Positions 52,242 to 60,152 of a stretch of 64,000 nucleotides of DNA are shown here, one piece after another. Source of the DNA: Pseudooceanicola nanhaiensis DSM 18065. Its GTDB lineage: Bacteria; Pseudomonadota; Alphaproteobacteria; Rhodobacterales; Rhodobacteraceae. The notes beneath the pieces are model-generated. The model did not search any database, was not told the DNA's origin, and saw only the letters and a list, made by a program, of their open reading frames with translations. The DNA lies in contig NZ_JHZF01000013.1 of assembly GCF_000688295.1 (NCBI RefSeq), positions 620,001 through 684,000 on the forward strand, given 5' to 3'. Within the stretch, counting starts at the first letter, position 1; each line of letters begins with the position of its first letter. The translations under genes were made by a program, and so were the position numbers.

Positions 52242-52250
52242 GCGTCAAAG
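52225..52250. promoter_or_regulatory. TetR operator overlapping the start codon
   Basis: CTTTGACGC (52225-52233) and GCGTCAAAG (52242-52250) form a perfect 9-base inverted repeat with an 8-base spacer that contains the TetR start codon (52239-52241). The length and symmetry fit a TetR dimer. Binding would stop initiation of its own gene. Confidence 0.75.
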
Positions 52251-52315
52251 CTAGACCGGCCGGAGTGATTCTGCATGTGAAAAATTCTGCAATGCAGCGA
52301 TCCGGGGCGGAATGG

Positions 52316-52645
52316 TCACTCCCTGAGCCCCGGTTCGTCCAGCAGGTGACGGCCCTGCCGGTCCTCGACCTCGATCACCCAGAGGTCGGGATCGAATCCG
52401 CGCTGACGGGCCACGGCCGCGTCGACCTCGGCCTCCTCGCCCTCGGCCAGGGCCACCCAGGTCCGGTCGCCGGTCGTCAGGTCGAAGCTGCGGGTGAAGG
52501 CGCGGGCCCGGCCATCCAGCGTATTGAGCTTCACCAGCACCGCGCCGCCGGTGTCGTCACCATGGGCGGTCACGAAGGCCGGGATGTCGGCCAGGCGCAG
52601 GCGGGTCAGGTAGGCATCGACCCAGAGCCGGGCGGTCAGCCGCAT
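52316..52645 (-). CDS. DUF1491 domain protein
   Basis: A 109-residue protein with the DUF1491 start MRLTARLWVDAYLTRL and GDDTGGAVLVKLNTLDGRARAFTRS, ending with HLLDEPGLRE. The family is conserved in alphaproteobacteria beside era and recO and is of unknown function. It begins one base after the era stop (52647), so it is translated with era. Its role may be tied to ribosome assembly only by position. Confidence 0.88.
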   Translation of the reverse strand: MRLTARLWVDAYLTRLRLADIPAFVTAHGDDTGGAVLVKLNTLDGRARAFTRSFDLTTGDRTWVALAEGEEAEVDAAVARQRGFDPDLWVIEVEDRQGRHLLDEPGLRE

Positions 52646-52646
52646 C

Positions 52647-53552
52647 TCAGTTGCTGTCGCGGAAATCGAGGCCCATCTCGGAATAGCGCGCGGCCTCGTC
52701 CTGCCAGTTCTCGCGCACCTTCACCTGCAGGAAAAGATGCACGGGCCGGTCGAGAAACGCCGCGATCTCCTCGCGCGCGGCTTTCGAGATCGCCTTGATC
52801 GTCTCGCCGCCCTTGCCCAGCAGGATGCCCTTGTGGCCCGCCCGGCTGACGTAGATCACCTGGTCGATGCGGGCGGAGCCGTCCTTGCGCTCTTCCCAGT
52901 TCTCCGTCTCGACGGTGAGCTGGTAGGGAAGCTCCTGGTGCAGCCGCAGGGTGAGCTTCTCGCGCGTCATCTCGGCCGCGATCATCCGGAGCGGCAGGTC
53001 GGCGATCTGGTCCTCGGGATAGAGCCAGGGGCTTTCCGGCACCTCGCCCGCCAGCCAGTCGCGCAGATCCTCGACGCCATAGCCTTTCTCGGCCGAGATC
53101 ATGAAGGTCTTCGCGAAGGGCAGCCGGTTGTTCAGATCCTCGGCCAGTGCCAGCAGCCGCGGCCCCTCCACCCGGTCGATCTTGTTGATCGCCAGCGCCA
53201 CGGTCCGGCCCTTCGGCATGTCGGCCAGTCCTTCGAGGATGGTCTCCACCCCCTCGGTCACGCCGCGATGCGCCTCGACCAGCAGGACGACCACGTCGGC
53301 ATCCGCGGCCCCGCCCCAGGCGGCGGCGACCATCGCGCGGTCGAGCCTGCGCCTGGGCCGGAACAGCCCCGGCGTGTCGACGAAGACGATCTGGCTGTCG
53401 CCCGCCATCGCGACGCCCCGGATCCGCGCCCGGGTGGTCTGCACCTTGTGGGTCACGATCGACACCTTGGCGCCGACCATGCGGTTCAGCAGGGTCGACT
53501 TGCCCGCATTGGGCTCTCCGATCAGGGCGACGAATCCGGCGCGGGTGGTCAT
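52647..53552 (-). CDS. era: GTPase Era
   Basis: A 301-residue Era-type GTPase that assists 30S maturation by binding 16S rRNA. G1 is GEPNAGKST (residues 12-20), G3 DTPG, G4 NKID; the C-terminal KH domain has GHKGILLGKGGETIKAISKAAREEI. Length is normal. In the usual alphaproteobacterial order era follows rnc directly; here a plus-strand VOC gene lies between, so era needs its own promoter in 53553-53749. Confidence 0.97.
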   Translation of the reverse strand: MTTRAGFVALIGEPNAGKSTLLNRMVGAKVSIVTHKVQTTRARIRGVAMAGDSQIVFVDTPGLFRPRRRLDRAMVAAAWGGAADADVVVLLVEAHRGVTEGVETILEGLADMPKGRTVALAINKIDRVEGPRLLALAEDLNNRLPFAKTFMISAEKGYGVEDLRDWLAGEVPESPWLYPEDQIADLPLRMIAAEMTREKLTLRLHQELPYQLTVETENWEERKDGSARIDQVIYVSRAGHKGILLGKGGETIKAISKAAREEIAAFLDRPVHLFLQVKVRENWQDEAARYSEMGLDFRDSN

Positions 53553-53749
53553 GGCAGGGGCTCCGGTCTGGGATGAACAGGCGATGTAGCGGAAATGTGC
53601 GCCTCTCGCCAGCGAATTGAGGCGGTGCGCCGCCGGACCCGCGCGCCGTCATCGGGCTGTCCGCGGACCTTCACGTAATATTAACGGACGGGCGGAAGAA
53701 GGAGCAGATGCACCGCGGGGTGCGCCCCTTGTCCAACCATGGAGCCGCC

Positions 53750-54073
53750 ATGTCACGACCCGTCTTCGCCGACCTGCCCTGCGCCGACCTCGCCGCCAGC
53801 ACGGAATGGTTCGCCGACCTCCTGGGGCGCGACCCGGACGCGCGCCACTCCGCGGACCTCGCCGAATGGCACCATCCCGGCACCGCGGGCCTGCGGCTGC
53901 GCCGCGATCGCGATCGCGCGGGACAGGGCGCGCTGACCCTGGTGGTCGCCGACATCGCCACACGGCGGGAACGGCTGATCCGGCTGGAGTCCGGGGTGAC
54001 GCCGGATGCCGGCCGGTTGCGGGTGCAGCTGCGCGATCCGGACGGCAATCTCGTGGTGATGGAGGGGGATTAA
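53750..54073 (+). CDS. VOC family protein between era and rnc
   Basis: A 107-residue vicinal-oxygen-chelate protein. It starts [29 protein letters not shown] and ends [17 protein letters not shown], with the ligand positions typical of a single small VOC subunit. I use ATG 53750 (GGAG at six bases) over an in-frame ATG at 53708. It is on the opposite strand to its neighbours and shares the last four bases TTAA with the rnc stop. It looks like an insertion in the rnc-era operon. Confidence 0.85.
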   Translation: MSRPVFADLPCADLAASTEWFADLLGRDPDARHSADLAEWHHPGTAGLRLRRDRDRAGQGALTLVVADIATRRERLIRLESGVTPDAGRLRVQLRDPDGNLVVMEGD

Positions 54074-54756
54074 CCCTTGGGGCCGAGCGCTTTCAGCAGC
54101 GCCTCGGCGGCCGCCTGCTCGGCCTGGCGCTTGGACCCGGCCGAGGCGCTGGCCTCCTCGCCGGTGGCAAGCCGCGCGGCGATGGTGAAGACCGGCGAAT
54201 GGTCCGGGCCGGTCCGCGCCGTCTCGACGTAGCGTGGCGGTTGCATCCCGCGGGCCTGCGCCCATTCCTGCAGCGCGGTCTTCGCGTCGCGGGCGTCGGC
54301 CTCGACCGTCTCGATCCGGCTGCCCCAGAGCGAGAGGATCACGCGCTGCGCGGCATCGAAGCCGCCGTCGATATAGACCGCGGCGATCACCGCCTCCATC
54401 GCGTCGCCAAGCAGCGCCTGCTTGCGCCGCCCGCCGGTCATCATCTCGGACCGGCCAAGCCGCAGCACCGCGCCCAGGTCGATCTCGCGCGCGACGTCGG
54501 CGCAGGTTTCCTTGCGCACCAGCGCGTTGAACCGCGGGGCGAGCTGCCCCTCCGAGGCGCCCCGGTCGGCGCGGAGCAGCGCCTCGGCCATGACCAGCCC
54601 GAGCACCCGGTCGCCCAGGAACTCGAGCCGCTGGTTGTCCTCGCGCGTGGCGGAGGAGACCGAGGAATGGGTGAGCGCGTTCTGCAGCAGTTCGACCCGG
54701 TCGAATTCATGACCGAGCCGCTTCTGGAAGGCGGTCTGTTCGCGTGACAGCTTCAT
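54070..54756 (-). CDS. rnc: ribonuclease III
   Basis: A 228-residue double-strand-specific RNase that processes rRNA and structured messages. The signature [21 protein letters not shown] and the metal-site [16 protein letters not shown] are intact; the C-terminal double-stranded RNA-binding domain ends with [18 protein letters not shown]. It is 10 bases downstream of lepB and co-transcribed with it. Normally era follows; here the VOC gene separates them. Confidence 0.97.
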   Translation of the reverse strand: MKLSREQTAFQKRLGHEFDRVELLQNALTHSSVSSATREDNQRLEFLGDRVLGLVMAEALLRADRGASEGQLAPRFNALVRKETCADVAREIDLGAVLRLGRSEMMTGGRRKQALLGDAMEAVIAAVYIDGGFDAAQRVILSLWGSRIETVEADARDAKTALQEWAQARGMQPPRYVETARTGPDHSPVFTIAARLATGEEASASAGSKRQAEQAAAEALLKALGPKG

Positions 54757-54766
54757 CGCCGCACGC

Positions 54767-55606
54767 TCACTCGATGGCTTTGAAATACCGGTCGCTGCGC
54801 CAGGTCCAGAAGAACAGCATGGACCGGCCCGCCGAGGAGAACATGATCCGGTCGGCGCGTCCGATGAGGTTTTCGTAGGGCACGAAGCCGACCCCGCCCG
54901 CGGTGACCGGGAAGCGCGAGTCGAGCGAGTTGTCGCGGTTGTCGCCCATCATGAAGTAATGGCCCTCGGGGACGTGGAAGACCCCGGTGTCGTCGGCGCC
55001 GCGATAGGTGCCGATGTTCAGGATGTGATGGCTGGTGCCGCCCGGCAGCGTCTCGATCTGGCGCGACTTCTCGCAATCCGCGCCCGGACCCACGGCGCCG
55101 TTCTCGCAGCGCGGCGGACGACCCTCGGGGCCCTGCCGTTCGTAGGTCTCGACGAAGACGCCGTCATCCTCCAGCTCGACGGGGGCGCCGTTGATCTGCA
55201 GCACGCCGTCAATCATCTGCACCGTGTCGCCGGGCAGGCCGACGAGGCGCTTGATGTAATCCTGCCCGGTGGCGGGATGGCGGAAGACGACCACGTCGCC
55301 GCGCTCGGGCTCGCCGCCCAGGATGCGGGTGTTGTCGCCGTCGAGGAAGCCGCAGATGTCCTGCGCGTCGATGTTGATCCCGAAGCGCTGCAACCGGACC
55401 GAGGGGCAGGAGGCGTAGGAATAGCCGTAGGTCATCTTGTTGACGAAGAGGAAGTCGCCGATCAGCAGCGTGTCCTTCATCGAACCGGAGGGGATCCAGA
55501 ACGGCTGGAAGAAGATCGTCCGGAAGATCCCGGCGATCAGCAATGCCCAGAAGATCGTCTTGATGGTTTCCCAGACCGCGCTGAAGAAGCCGCCTTCGCT
55601 CGCCAT
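54767..55606 (-). CDS. lepB: signal peptidase I
   Basis: A 279-residue signal peptidase that removes leader peptides of secreted proteins. One membrane segment ([20 protein letters not shown]) precedes the catalytic serine S42 (IPSGSM) and lysine K119 ([12 protein letters not shown]). The C-terminal [12 protein letters not shown] motif is complete. ATG 55606 gives the normal MASEGGFFS start; earlier codons are a shadow. It lies between acpS and rnc in the classical operon. Confidence 0.97.
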   Translation of the reverse strand: MASEGGFFSAVWETIKTIFWALLIAGIFRTIFFQPFWIPSGSMKDTLLIGDFLFVNKMTYGYSYASCPSVRLQRFGINIDAQDICGFLDGDNTRILGGEPERGDVVVFRHPATGQDYIKRLVGLPGDTVQMIDGVLQINGAPVELEDDGVFVETYERQGPEGRPPRCENGAVGPGADCEKSRQIETLPGGTSHHILNIGTYRGADDTGVFHVPEGHYFMMGDNRDNSLDSRFPVTAGGVGFVPYENLIGRADRIMFSSAGRSMLFFWTWRSDRYFKAIE

Positions 55607-55751
55607 GTCGGTTGTCCCTGCCCAAGCCTCCGGCGCTACATGCGGGCGGGGGCGCTTGGTGTCAAGGCGCGACGCGGCGGCCCGCAACGCCGGAAGCCAC
55701 GGCAAAACAGCGCATTTCCGGAGGGTCCGCAGGGCGTCCCGGCCGGGCGCC

Positions 55752-56156
55752 TCAAACCGTGATCGGCCGCGCCTCGATCACCACGAAGGCCTGTGCCCAG
55801 GGGTGGTCGTCGGTCAGCGTGACATGGATGATCGCCTCGTGCCCCGGCGGGGTCATGGCCGCCAGCCGCTCGGCGGCCCAGCCGGTGACGTGCATCACGG
55901 GCTGCCCGGTCCTCAGGTTCGACACCGCCATGTCCTTCCAGGCGATCCCCATCCTCAGCCCGGTGCCGAGCGCCTTTGAGCAGGCCTCCTTCGCCGCCCA
56001 GCGTTTCGCATAGGTGCCGGCGACATCGCGGCGGCGTTCGGCCTTGCGCTGTTCCACCTCGGTGAAGACGCGGTTGCGGAAGCGGTCGCCGAACCGGTCC
56101 AGCGTGCCCTGGATCCGCTCGATGTTGGCGAGGTCGGTGCCGATGCCGAGGATCAT
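55752..56156 (-). CDS. acpS: holo-[acyl-carrier-protein] synthase
   Basis: A 134-residue phosphopantetheinyl transferase that activates acyl carrier protein. The motif [12 protein letters not shown] and [15 protein letters not shown] with the metal-binding D and E are normal; it ends [16 protein letters not shown]. It lies 145 bases before lepB. PdxJ, which usually precedes it directly, is 2.6 kb away behind four inserted genes. Confidence 0.96.
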   Translation of the reverse strand: MILGIGTDLANIERIQGTLDRFGDRFRNRVFTEVEQRKAERRRDVAGTYAKRWAAKEACSKALGTGLRMGIAWKDMAVSNLRTGQPVMHVTGWAAERLAAMTPPGHEAIIHVTLTDDHPWAQAFVVIEARPITV

Positions 56157-56163
56157 GGCGCCT

Positions 56164-56610
56164 CTAGTCCGTGGTGGCCGTCACCTCTCCAGTAGACTGA
56201 TTGATCGTCACTGTCAGGGGGAAAGGCGGCGGGTTCTTCCAGCCGTCGGCGTAATCCGTGACGGGGATGCGCAGGGTGAGGCCGGTCTCCGCGTCCTGCT
56301 CGGCCTCCACCGTGGCGAGGTCGATCTGGTAGAAGCCGTAGTTCGGCTGCGCCTCGACCATCTTGCACTGGCGGTCGCCGACCTCGTTGTAGGGCGGCGA
56401 GAGCACGACGAGGTAGGAGGGCGCGCCGGCCGGTTCCTTCATGTCGAGCACGGCGAGGCGCACCTCGCCTTCCGCGAAGGTGGCCGTGTTCTCTTCCCAG
56501 GGCTCGGCCAGGAACCGCGCGCTCGCGCGGTCGCCGCAGTCACTGACGCTGGCGGCCGAGAGCGGCGCAGCGGCGAGGCAGACGAGGGGGATGAGGGCGT
56601 GACGAAACAT
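56164..56610 (-). CDS. hypothetical secreted protein
   Basis: A 148-residue protein with a signal peptide ([21 protein letters not shown]) and no other membrane segment. Two cysteines after cleavage (SDCGD, RQCKM) could make one disulfide. The mature part is beta-rich ([47 protein letters not shown]). I do not recognise a family. It ends 7 bases before acpS on the same strand and may be in that operon. Confidence 0.7.
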   Translation of the reverse strand: MFRHALIPLVCLAAAPLSAASVSDCGDRASARFLAEPWEENTATFAEGEVRLAVLDMKEPAGAPSYLVVLSPPYNEVGDRQCKMVEAQPNYGFYQIDLATVEAEQDAETGLTLRIPVTDYADGWKNPPPFPLTVTINQSTGEVTATTD

Positions 56611-56637
56611 GGGTGTCCTCCAGTTGGGGCTGGAGGA

Positions 56638-56829
56638 TCAACACGCGATGGCACGCATCGGTTTCGCCACGGAGGCCGCGTCGCGCCGCTGCGCGGGGGC
56701 AGGCGGCGGGGTGAGCGGCAGGCCGGATAGCTCGCGATGGCGCATCGCGGCGACCTCGGGATGGGCGAAGGGGTCGCCGGGGGCGGGCCGCTCCGCAGGG
56801 GGTTTCGGTTTGGTGAACCAGTTGAACAT
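56638..56829 (-). CDS. small hypothetical protein
   Basis: A 63-residue Pro/Ala-rich protein (MFNWFTKPKPPAERPAPGDPFAHPEVAAM). It begins at ATG 56829 with AAAGGAGAAAACC directly before it, a strong ribosome-binding site, so it is probably translated. There is no membrane span or known motif. It lies divergent from the LysR gene across 89 bases and could be its target. Confidence 0.6.
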   Translation of the reverse strand: MFNWFTKPKPPAERPAPGDPFAHPEVAAMRHRELSGLPLTPPPAPAQRRDAASVAKPMRAIAC

Positions 56830-56904
56830 GGTTTTCTCCTTTCAGTCTTCGTGAATATAATGGGGGCACGATGCGCGAAAAACTGCACAAGACCTGCATG
56901 GGTA

Positions 56905-56919
56905 TTTAGATTATCTGAA
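56905..56919. promoter_or_regulatory. palindrome at the LysR start (operator candidate)
   Basis: TTTAGATTATCTGAA is an odd palindrome agreeing at 12 of 15 positions, ending in the first base of the LysR start codon. It is much more AT-rich than its surroundings. LysR proteins bind T-N11-A dyads of about this size in such divergent regions. Confidence 0.4.
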
Positions 56920-57815
56920 TGGATGGCCTGAACCTCGTCCCCCTCAACGGCCTCCGCGCGATGGAGGCGGTGGCCCGCCTCGGCTCCCTCTCGGCCGCCG
57001 GGCGCGAGCTGGGCGTGTCCCCCGGCGCTGTCAGCCAGCAGATCGCCCGGTGCGAGGCGGCGCTGGACCGCCGGCTCTTCGACCGCCGCCCCGGCGGGAT
57101 GGTGCCGGTGGCGGGGAGCGAGGATATCTTCCGCCGCCTGGGCGAGGGATTCGCGGCGCTCGGCTCGGCAGTCGAGATGACGCGCCGCGACCGGGCCCAT
57201 GTGCTGACGATCTCGGTCGCGCCGATCTTCGCGGCGCGCTGGCTGATCTGGCGGCTGTCGGGCTTCACCCGCGCGCATCCCGACATCCGCGTGCGGATCG
57301 ATTCCGAGACGGCGCTTGTCGATCCGAATGCCGGGGACATCGACTTCGCCATCCGCATCGGCCCCGGCGGCTATCGCGGCGTGACGGCGGAACGGCTGTT
57401 CCCGCAGCGGATCGTGCCGGTCTGCAACGCCTATTGGGCCGCCCGGATCAAGGCGCCCGCCGACATCGCCCGGGTGCCGATCATCCGCGAGCCCGGCGCC
57501 ATGTTCGGCTGGGAGGACTGGCTGGAGCCCGAGGGGCTCTCGCCCGCGATCCTCGGCGACGGACCCACGTTCAACGAGGCGTCGCTCTGCCTTGATGCGG
57601 CGATGGCGGGCGAGGGGCTGTTCCTCGCCTTCGAGGCGCTCTGCCGGGACGCGCTGGACCGGGGGCAGATCCTGGCGCCCGTGCCGCGGTTCCACCTCTC
57701 GGGCCTCAGCTACTGGCTGGTCTCGGCGCGGGACCGCTCGCTCTCGGGGCCGCAGCGGCTGTTCCGGACCTGGCTGCTCGAGGTGCTGGCCGAAGGCGGG
57801 CTTGGTGGCGCGTGA
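56919..57815 (+). CDS. LysR family transcriptional regulator (GcvA-like)
   Basis: A 298-residue LysR regulator. The HTH is at the start (LNGLRAMEAVARLGSLSAAGRELGVSPGAVSQQIARCEAALDRRLFDR), and the periplasmic-binding-protein-like effector domain follows (SVAPIFAARWLIWRLSGFTRAHPDIRVRID). Together with GIVP and an R-x-G-P-G-G motif it is close to GcvA-type activators. It stands on the plus strand inside a minus-strand operon, dividing acpS from pdxJ. Its targets may be the divergent small gene or the NAD-binding gene it faces. Confidence 0.93.
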   Translation: MDGLNLVPLNGLRAMEAVARLGSLSAAGRELGVSPGAVSQQIARCEAALDRRLFDRRPGGMVPVAGSEDIFRRLGEGFAALGSAVEMTRRDRAHVLTISVAPIFAARWLIWRLSGFTRAHPDIRVRIDSETALVDPNAGDIDFAIRIGPGGYRGVTAERLFPQRIVPVCNAYWAARIKAPADIARVPIIREPGAMFGWEDWLEPEGLSPAILGDGPTFNEASLCLDAAMAGEGLFLAFEALCRDALDRGQILAPVPRFHLSGLSYWLVSARDRSLSGPQRLFRTWLLEVLAEGGLGGA

Positions 57816-57825
57816 GGGGCCGGGC

Positions 57826-58710
57826 TCAGCCCCGGCGGCGCCGCAGCTCCTGCGCGATTGCGGCGAGGCCCGCGTCGAGCGTGACCTCGGGTGTCCAGCC
57901 GGGCAGCAGCGGCCATGTCGGCAGCTTGTCGATCCCGGCCCGGCGCAGCTGCACGGTCGTCATGGGCACCGGCCGGCCGTCGCGTTCGGCGCGCGCCACG
58001 GCGCGGGCGACCATCGCCATCGGCACCGGCAGCACGAAGCGCCCGCGTCCCGCGGCGCGGCAGACCTTGCGGTAGAGCGCGCGCAGGCTGAGCACCTCGG
58101 CGCCCGCCGCCGTCACCTCGGCCCGGTCGCCGCCGGCGCCGAGCGCCAGCATCATCGCCAGCCCGGCGAGGTCATGGACATGCACCGGCTGCTGCAGGGC
58201 ACGCCCGTCGCCGGGCAGCGGCAGGACCGGCGATTTCATCGCGACGGCGAGCAGGCGGCCGAGGTTGCCGTCCTCCGGCAGGCCGTAGATCATCGTCGGA
58301 CGCACGATCGCCCAGGGGTCGGGCAGGGCGCGGATGCGATCCTCGGCCCGGTCGAGCGCCTGGTAGAGCTCGGAGGCGCGGTCGAGGCCGACGTTGTTGG
58401 ACGAGACCGCGACGATCCGGACCCCGGGCGCGATGCGGCGGAGCGCCTCGGCCGTGGCGACGCTCTGCGTCAGGATCGGGCAGAAGACCACCGCGTCGCA
58501 CTCGGCGAGGCTCCGCGCCGCCGCCTCCGGCGCGTCGAGGTCGAGCGCGCGCAACGCGATCCGCGGGTCGTCCGGGTCGATGTCGATCCGCATCGGATCG
58601 CGCGCGGTCAGGACCAGCCGGGCGCCGGTTTCGTCCCGCAGCCGCCGGGCGAGCCGTGCGCCGAGGCGCCCGGTGGCGCCGACCACGCCGAGGGTCAGGT
58701 CTTCGGTCAT
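57826..58710 (-). CDS. NAD(P)-binding Rossmann protein (NmrA/SDR-like)
   Basis: A 294-residue protein with an N-terminal Rossmann motif GVVGATGRLGARLARRL (G-x-x-G-x-x-G) and VVAVSSNNVGLDRASELYQALDRAEDRIRA, ending with PWAIVRPTMIYGLPEDGNLGR. The Y-x-x-x-K catalytic pair of classical SDRs is missing, so it is an atypical or NmrA-like member. It converges on the LysR gene with 10 bases between. A role in sensing or modifying a nucleotide-linked substrate is possible. Confidence 0.85.
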   Translation of the reverse strand: MTEDLTLGVVGATGRLGARLARRLRDETGARLVLTARDPMRIDIDPDDPRIALRALDLDAPEAAARSLAECDAVVFCPILTQSVATAEALRRIAPGVRIVAVSSNNVGLDRASELYQALDRAEDRIRALPDPWAIVRPTMIYGLPEDGNLGRLLAVAMKSPVLPLPGDGRALQQPVHVHDLAGLAMMLALGAGGDRAEVTAAGAEVLSLRALYRKVCRAAGRGRFVLPVPMAMVARAVARAERDGRPVPMTTVQLRRAGIDKLPTWPLLPGWTPEVTLDAGLAAIAQELRRRRG

Positions 58711-58725
58711 CCGTGCCTCCGGGCT

Positions 58726-59472
58726 CTAGCTGCCCGCGCGGGCCTCGTCCATCAGGCGGCGCATCTCCGCGATGGCGGGCTTGAGCCCGAGGAAGATCGC
58801 CTCGCCGACCAGGAAATGCCCGATGTTGAGCTCGCGTACCTCGGGGAAGGCGGCGACGGGGCGGACCGTGTCGTAGGTCAGCCCGTGGCCCGCATGCACC
58901 TCGAGCCCCAGCGAATGGGCGAAGGCCGACATTTCGCGCAGGCGCTCGAGCTCGGCATCCCGGGCGTCGAGACGGCCTTCGGCATGGGCGTCGCAATAGG
59001 CGCCGGTGTGCAGCTCGATCACCTCGGCGCCGATCCGGTGCGCGGCCTCGATCTGTTTGCGGTCGGCGGCGATGAAGATCGACACCCGGCAGCCCGCGTC
59101 GCGCAGGGGGGCGATGAAATGCGCGAGCCTGTTCTCTTCGCGGGCGACTTCCAGCCCGCCCTCGGTGGTCCGCTCCTCGCGCTTCTCGGGCACGATGCAG
59201 ACCGCGTGCGGCCGGTGGCGCAGGGCGATCGCCTGCATCTCGTCGGTGGCCGCCATCTCGAAGTTGAGCGGCACCGTAAGCACCTCCATCAGCCCCTCGA
59301 TATCCGCGTCCGAAATATGCCGGCGGTCCTCGCGCAGATGCGCGGTGATCCCGTCGGCGCCGGCTTCCTCGGCCAGTTGCGCGGCGCGCAGCGGGTCGGG
59401 ATAGGCGCCGCCGCGGGCGTTGCGGACGGTGGCGACGTGGTCGATGTTCACGCCAAGGCGCAGGTGGGTCAT
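58726..59472 (-). CDS. pdxJ: pyridoxine 5'-phosphate synthase
   Basis: A 248-residue TIM-barrel enzyme that closes the pyridoxine ring. It has [18 protein letters not shown] at the start, [12 protein letters not shown] (active site), [17 protein letters not shown] and [12 protein letters not shown]. It is part of the run rel-DUF2062-pdxJ; acpS comes only after the inserted genes. The start MTHLRLG is canonical. Confidence 0.97.
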   Translation of the reverse strand: MTHLRLGVNIDHVATVRNARGGAYPDPLRAAQLAEEAGADGITAHLREDRRHISDADIEGLMEVLTVPLNFEMAATDEMQAIALRHRPHAVCIVPEKREERTTEGGLEVAREENRLAHFIAPLRDAGCRVSIFIAADRKQIEAAHRIGAEVIELHTGAYCDAHAEGRLDARDAELERLREMSAFAHSLGLEVHAGHGLTYDTVRPVAAFPEVRELNIGHFLVGEAIFLGLKPAIAEMRRLMDEARAGS

Positions 59473-59501
59473 GGGCTTGCCTCCGGTCTTCGGGCCGGGG
59501 C

Positions 59502-60152
59502 TTACTTGCTCTCGGCCTTTGTCGCCTTGGCAGCCTTGATGCCTTTCAGGCGCTCTTGCAAGGCCCCTTTGCGGCGCTGCTGGTAGGCCCGGATGACGGG
59601 CAGCGAGAGGTAGAAGCCGACCGCGCCGCCCAGGATCCCGGGGATGATCCCGCCGATCATGTAGGGGAAGAAGACCTCGTGGTAGAACGTGGCGAGCCAG
59701 GTCCAGTTCATCGTGTCATCGGTGAAGATGGCGATGAAATTGTGGTGCAGCGCGTCATAGGCATCGGCAAAGCGGCCGCCGATGGATTCGTGCATGTCCG
59801 GCGTCATCTTCCGACGGTCGCCCAGCAGGAAATGACCTGTTTCCAATGAGATGGCCGCGATCGGGACATAGGTCAGCGGGTTGCCGACGAAGGTGGCGAG
59901 CAGGGCCGCGATGATGTTCCCGCGGATCAGCTTCGCGCAGAGCGCGGCGGTCAGGAAGTGGAAACCGTAGAATGGCGTGAAGACGGTGAAGACCCCGGCG
60001 GCGATGCCGCGCGCGATGCGCTCGGGCTTGTCGGGCAGGCGCTGGACGCGGTGCTTGACGTATTGCGCCGCACGGCCCCAGCCTCCTTTCGGCCAGAAGA
60101 AATCCGCCGCGACCTTCCAGATCGGACGTCTGTCCCGGCGCTTAAAGACCAA
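59502..60152 (-). CDS. DUF2062 domain membrane protein
   Basis: A 216-residue protein of the DUF2062 family with three membrane segments in the middle ([71 protein letters not shown]). It starts TTG 60152 ([14 protein letters not shown]), with GGAG before it; the open frame continues upstream only as a shadow of rel. It overlaps rel by 11 bases. Function unknown, though it is a constant neighbour of rel and pdxJ in this group. Confidence 0.87.
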   Translation of the reverse strand: MVFKRRDRRPIWKVAADFFWPKGGWGRAAQYVKHRVQRLPDKPERIARGIAAGVFTVFTPFYGFHFLTAALCAKLIRGNIIAALLATFVGNPLTYVPIAAISLETGHFLLGDRRKMTPDMHESIGGRFADAYDALHHNFIAIFTDDTMNWTWLATFYHEVFFPYMIGGIIPGILGGAVGFYLSLPVIRAYQQRRKGALQERLKGIKAAKATKAESK

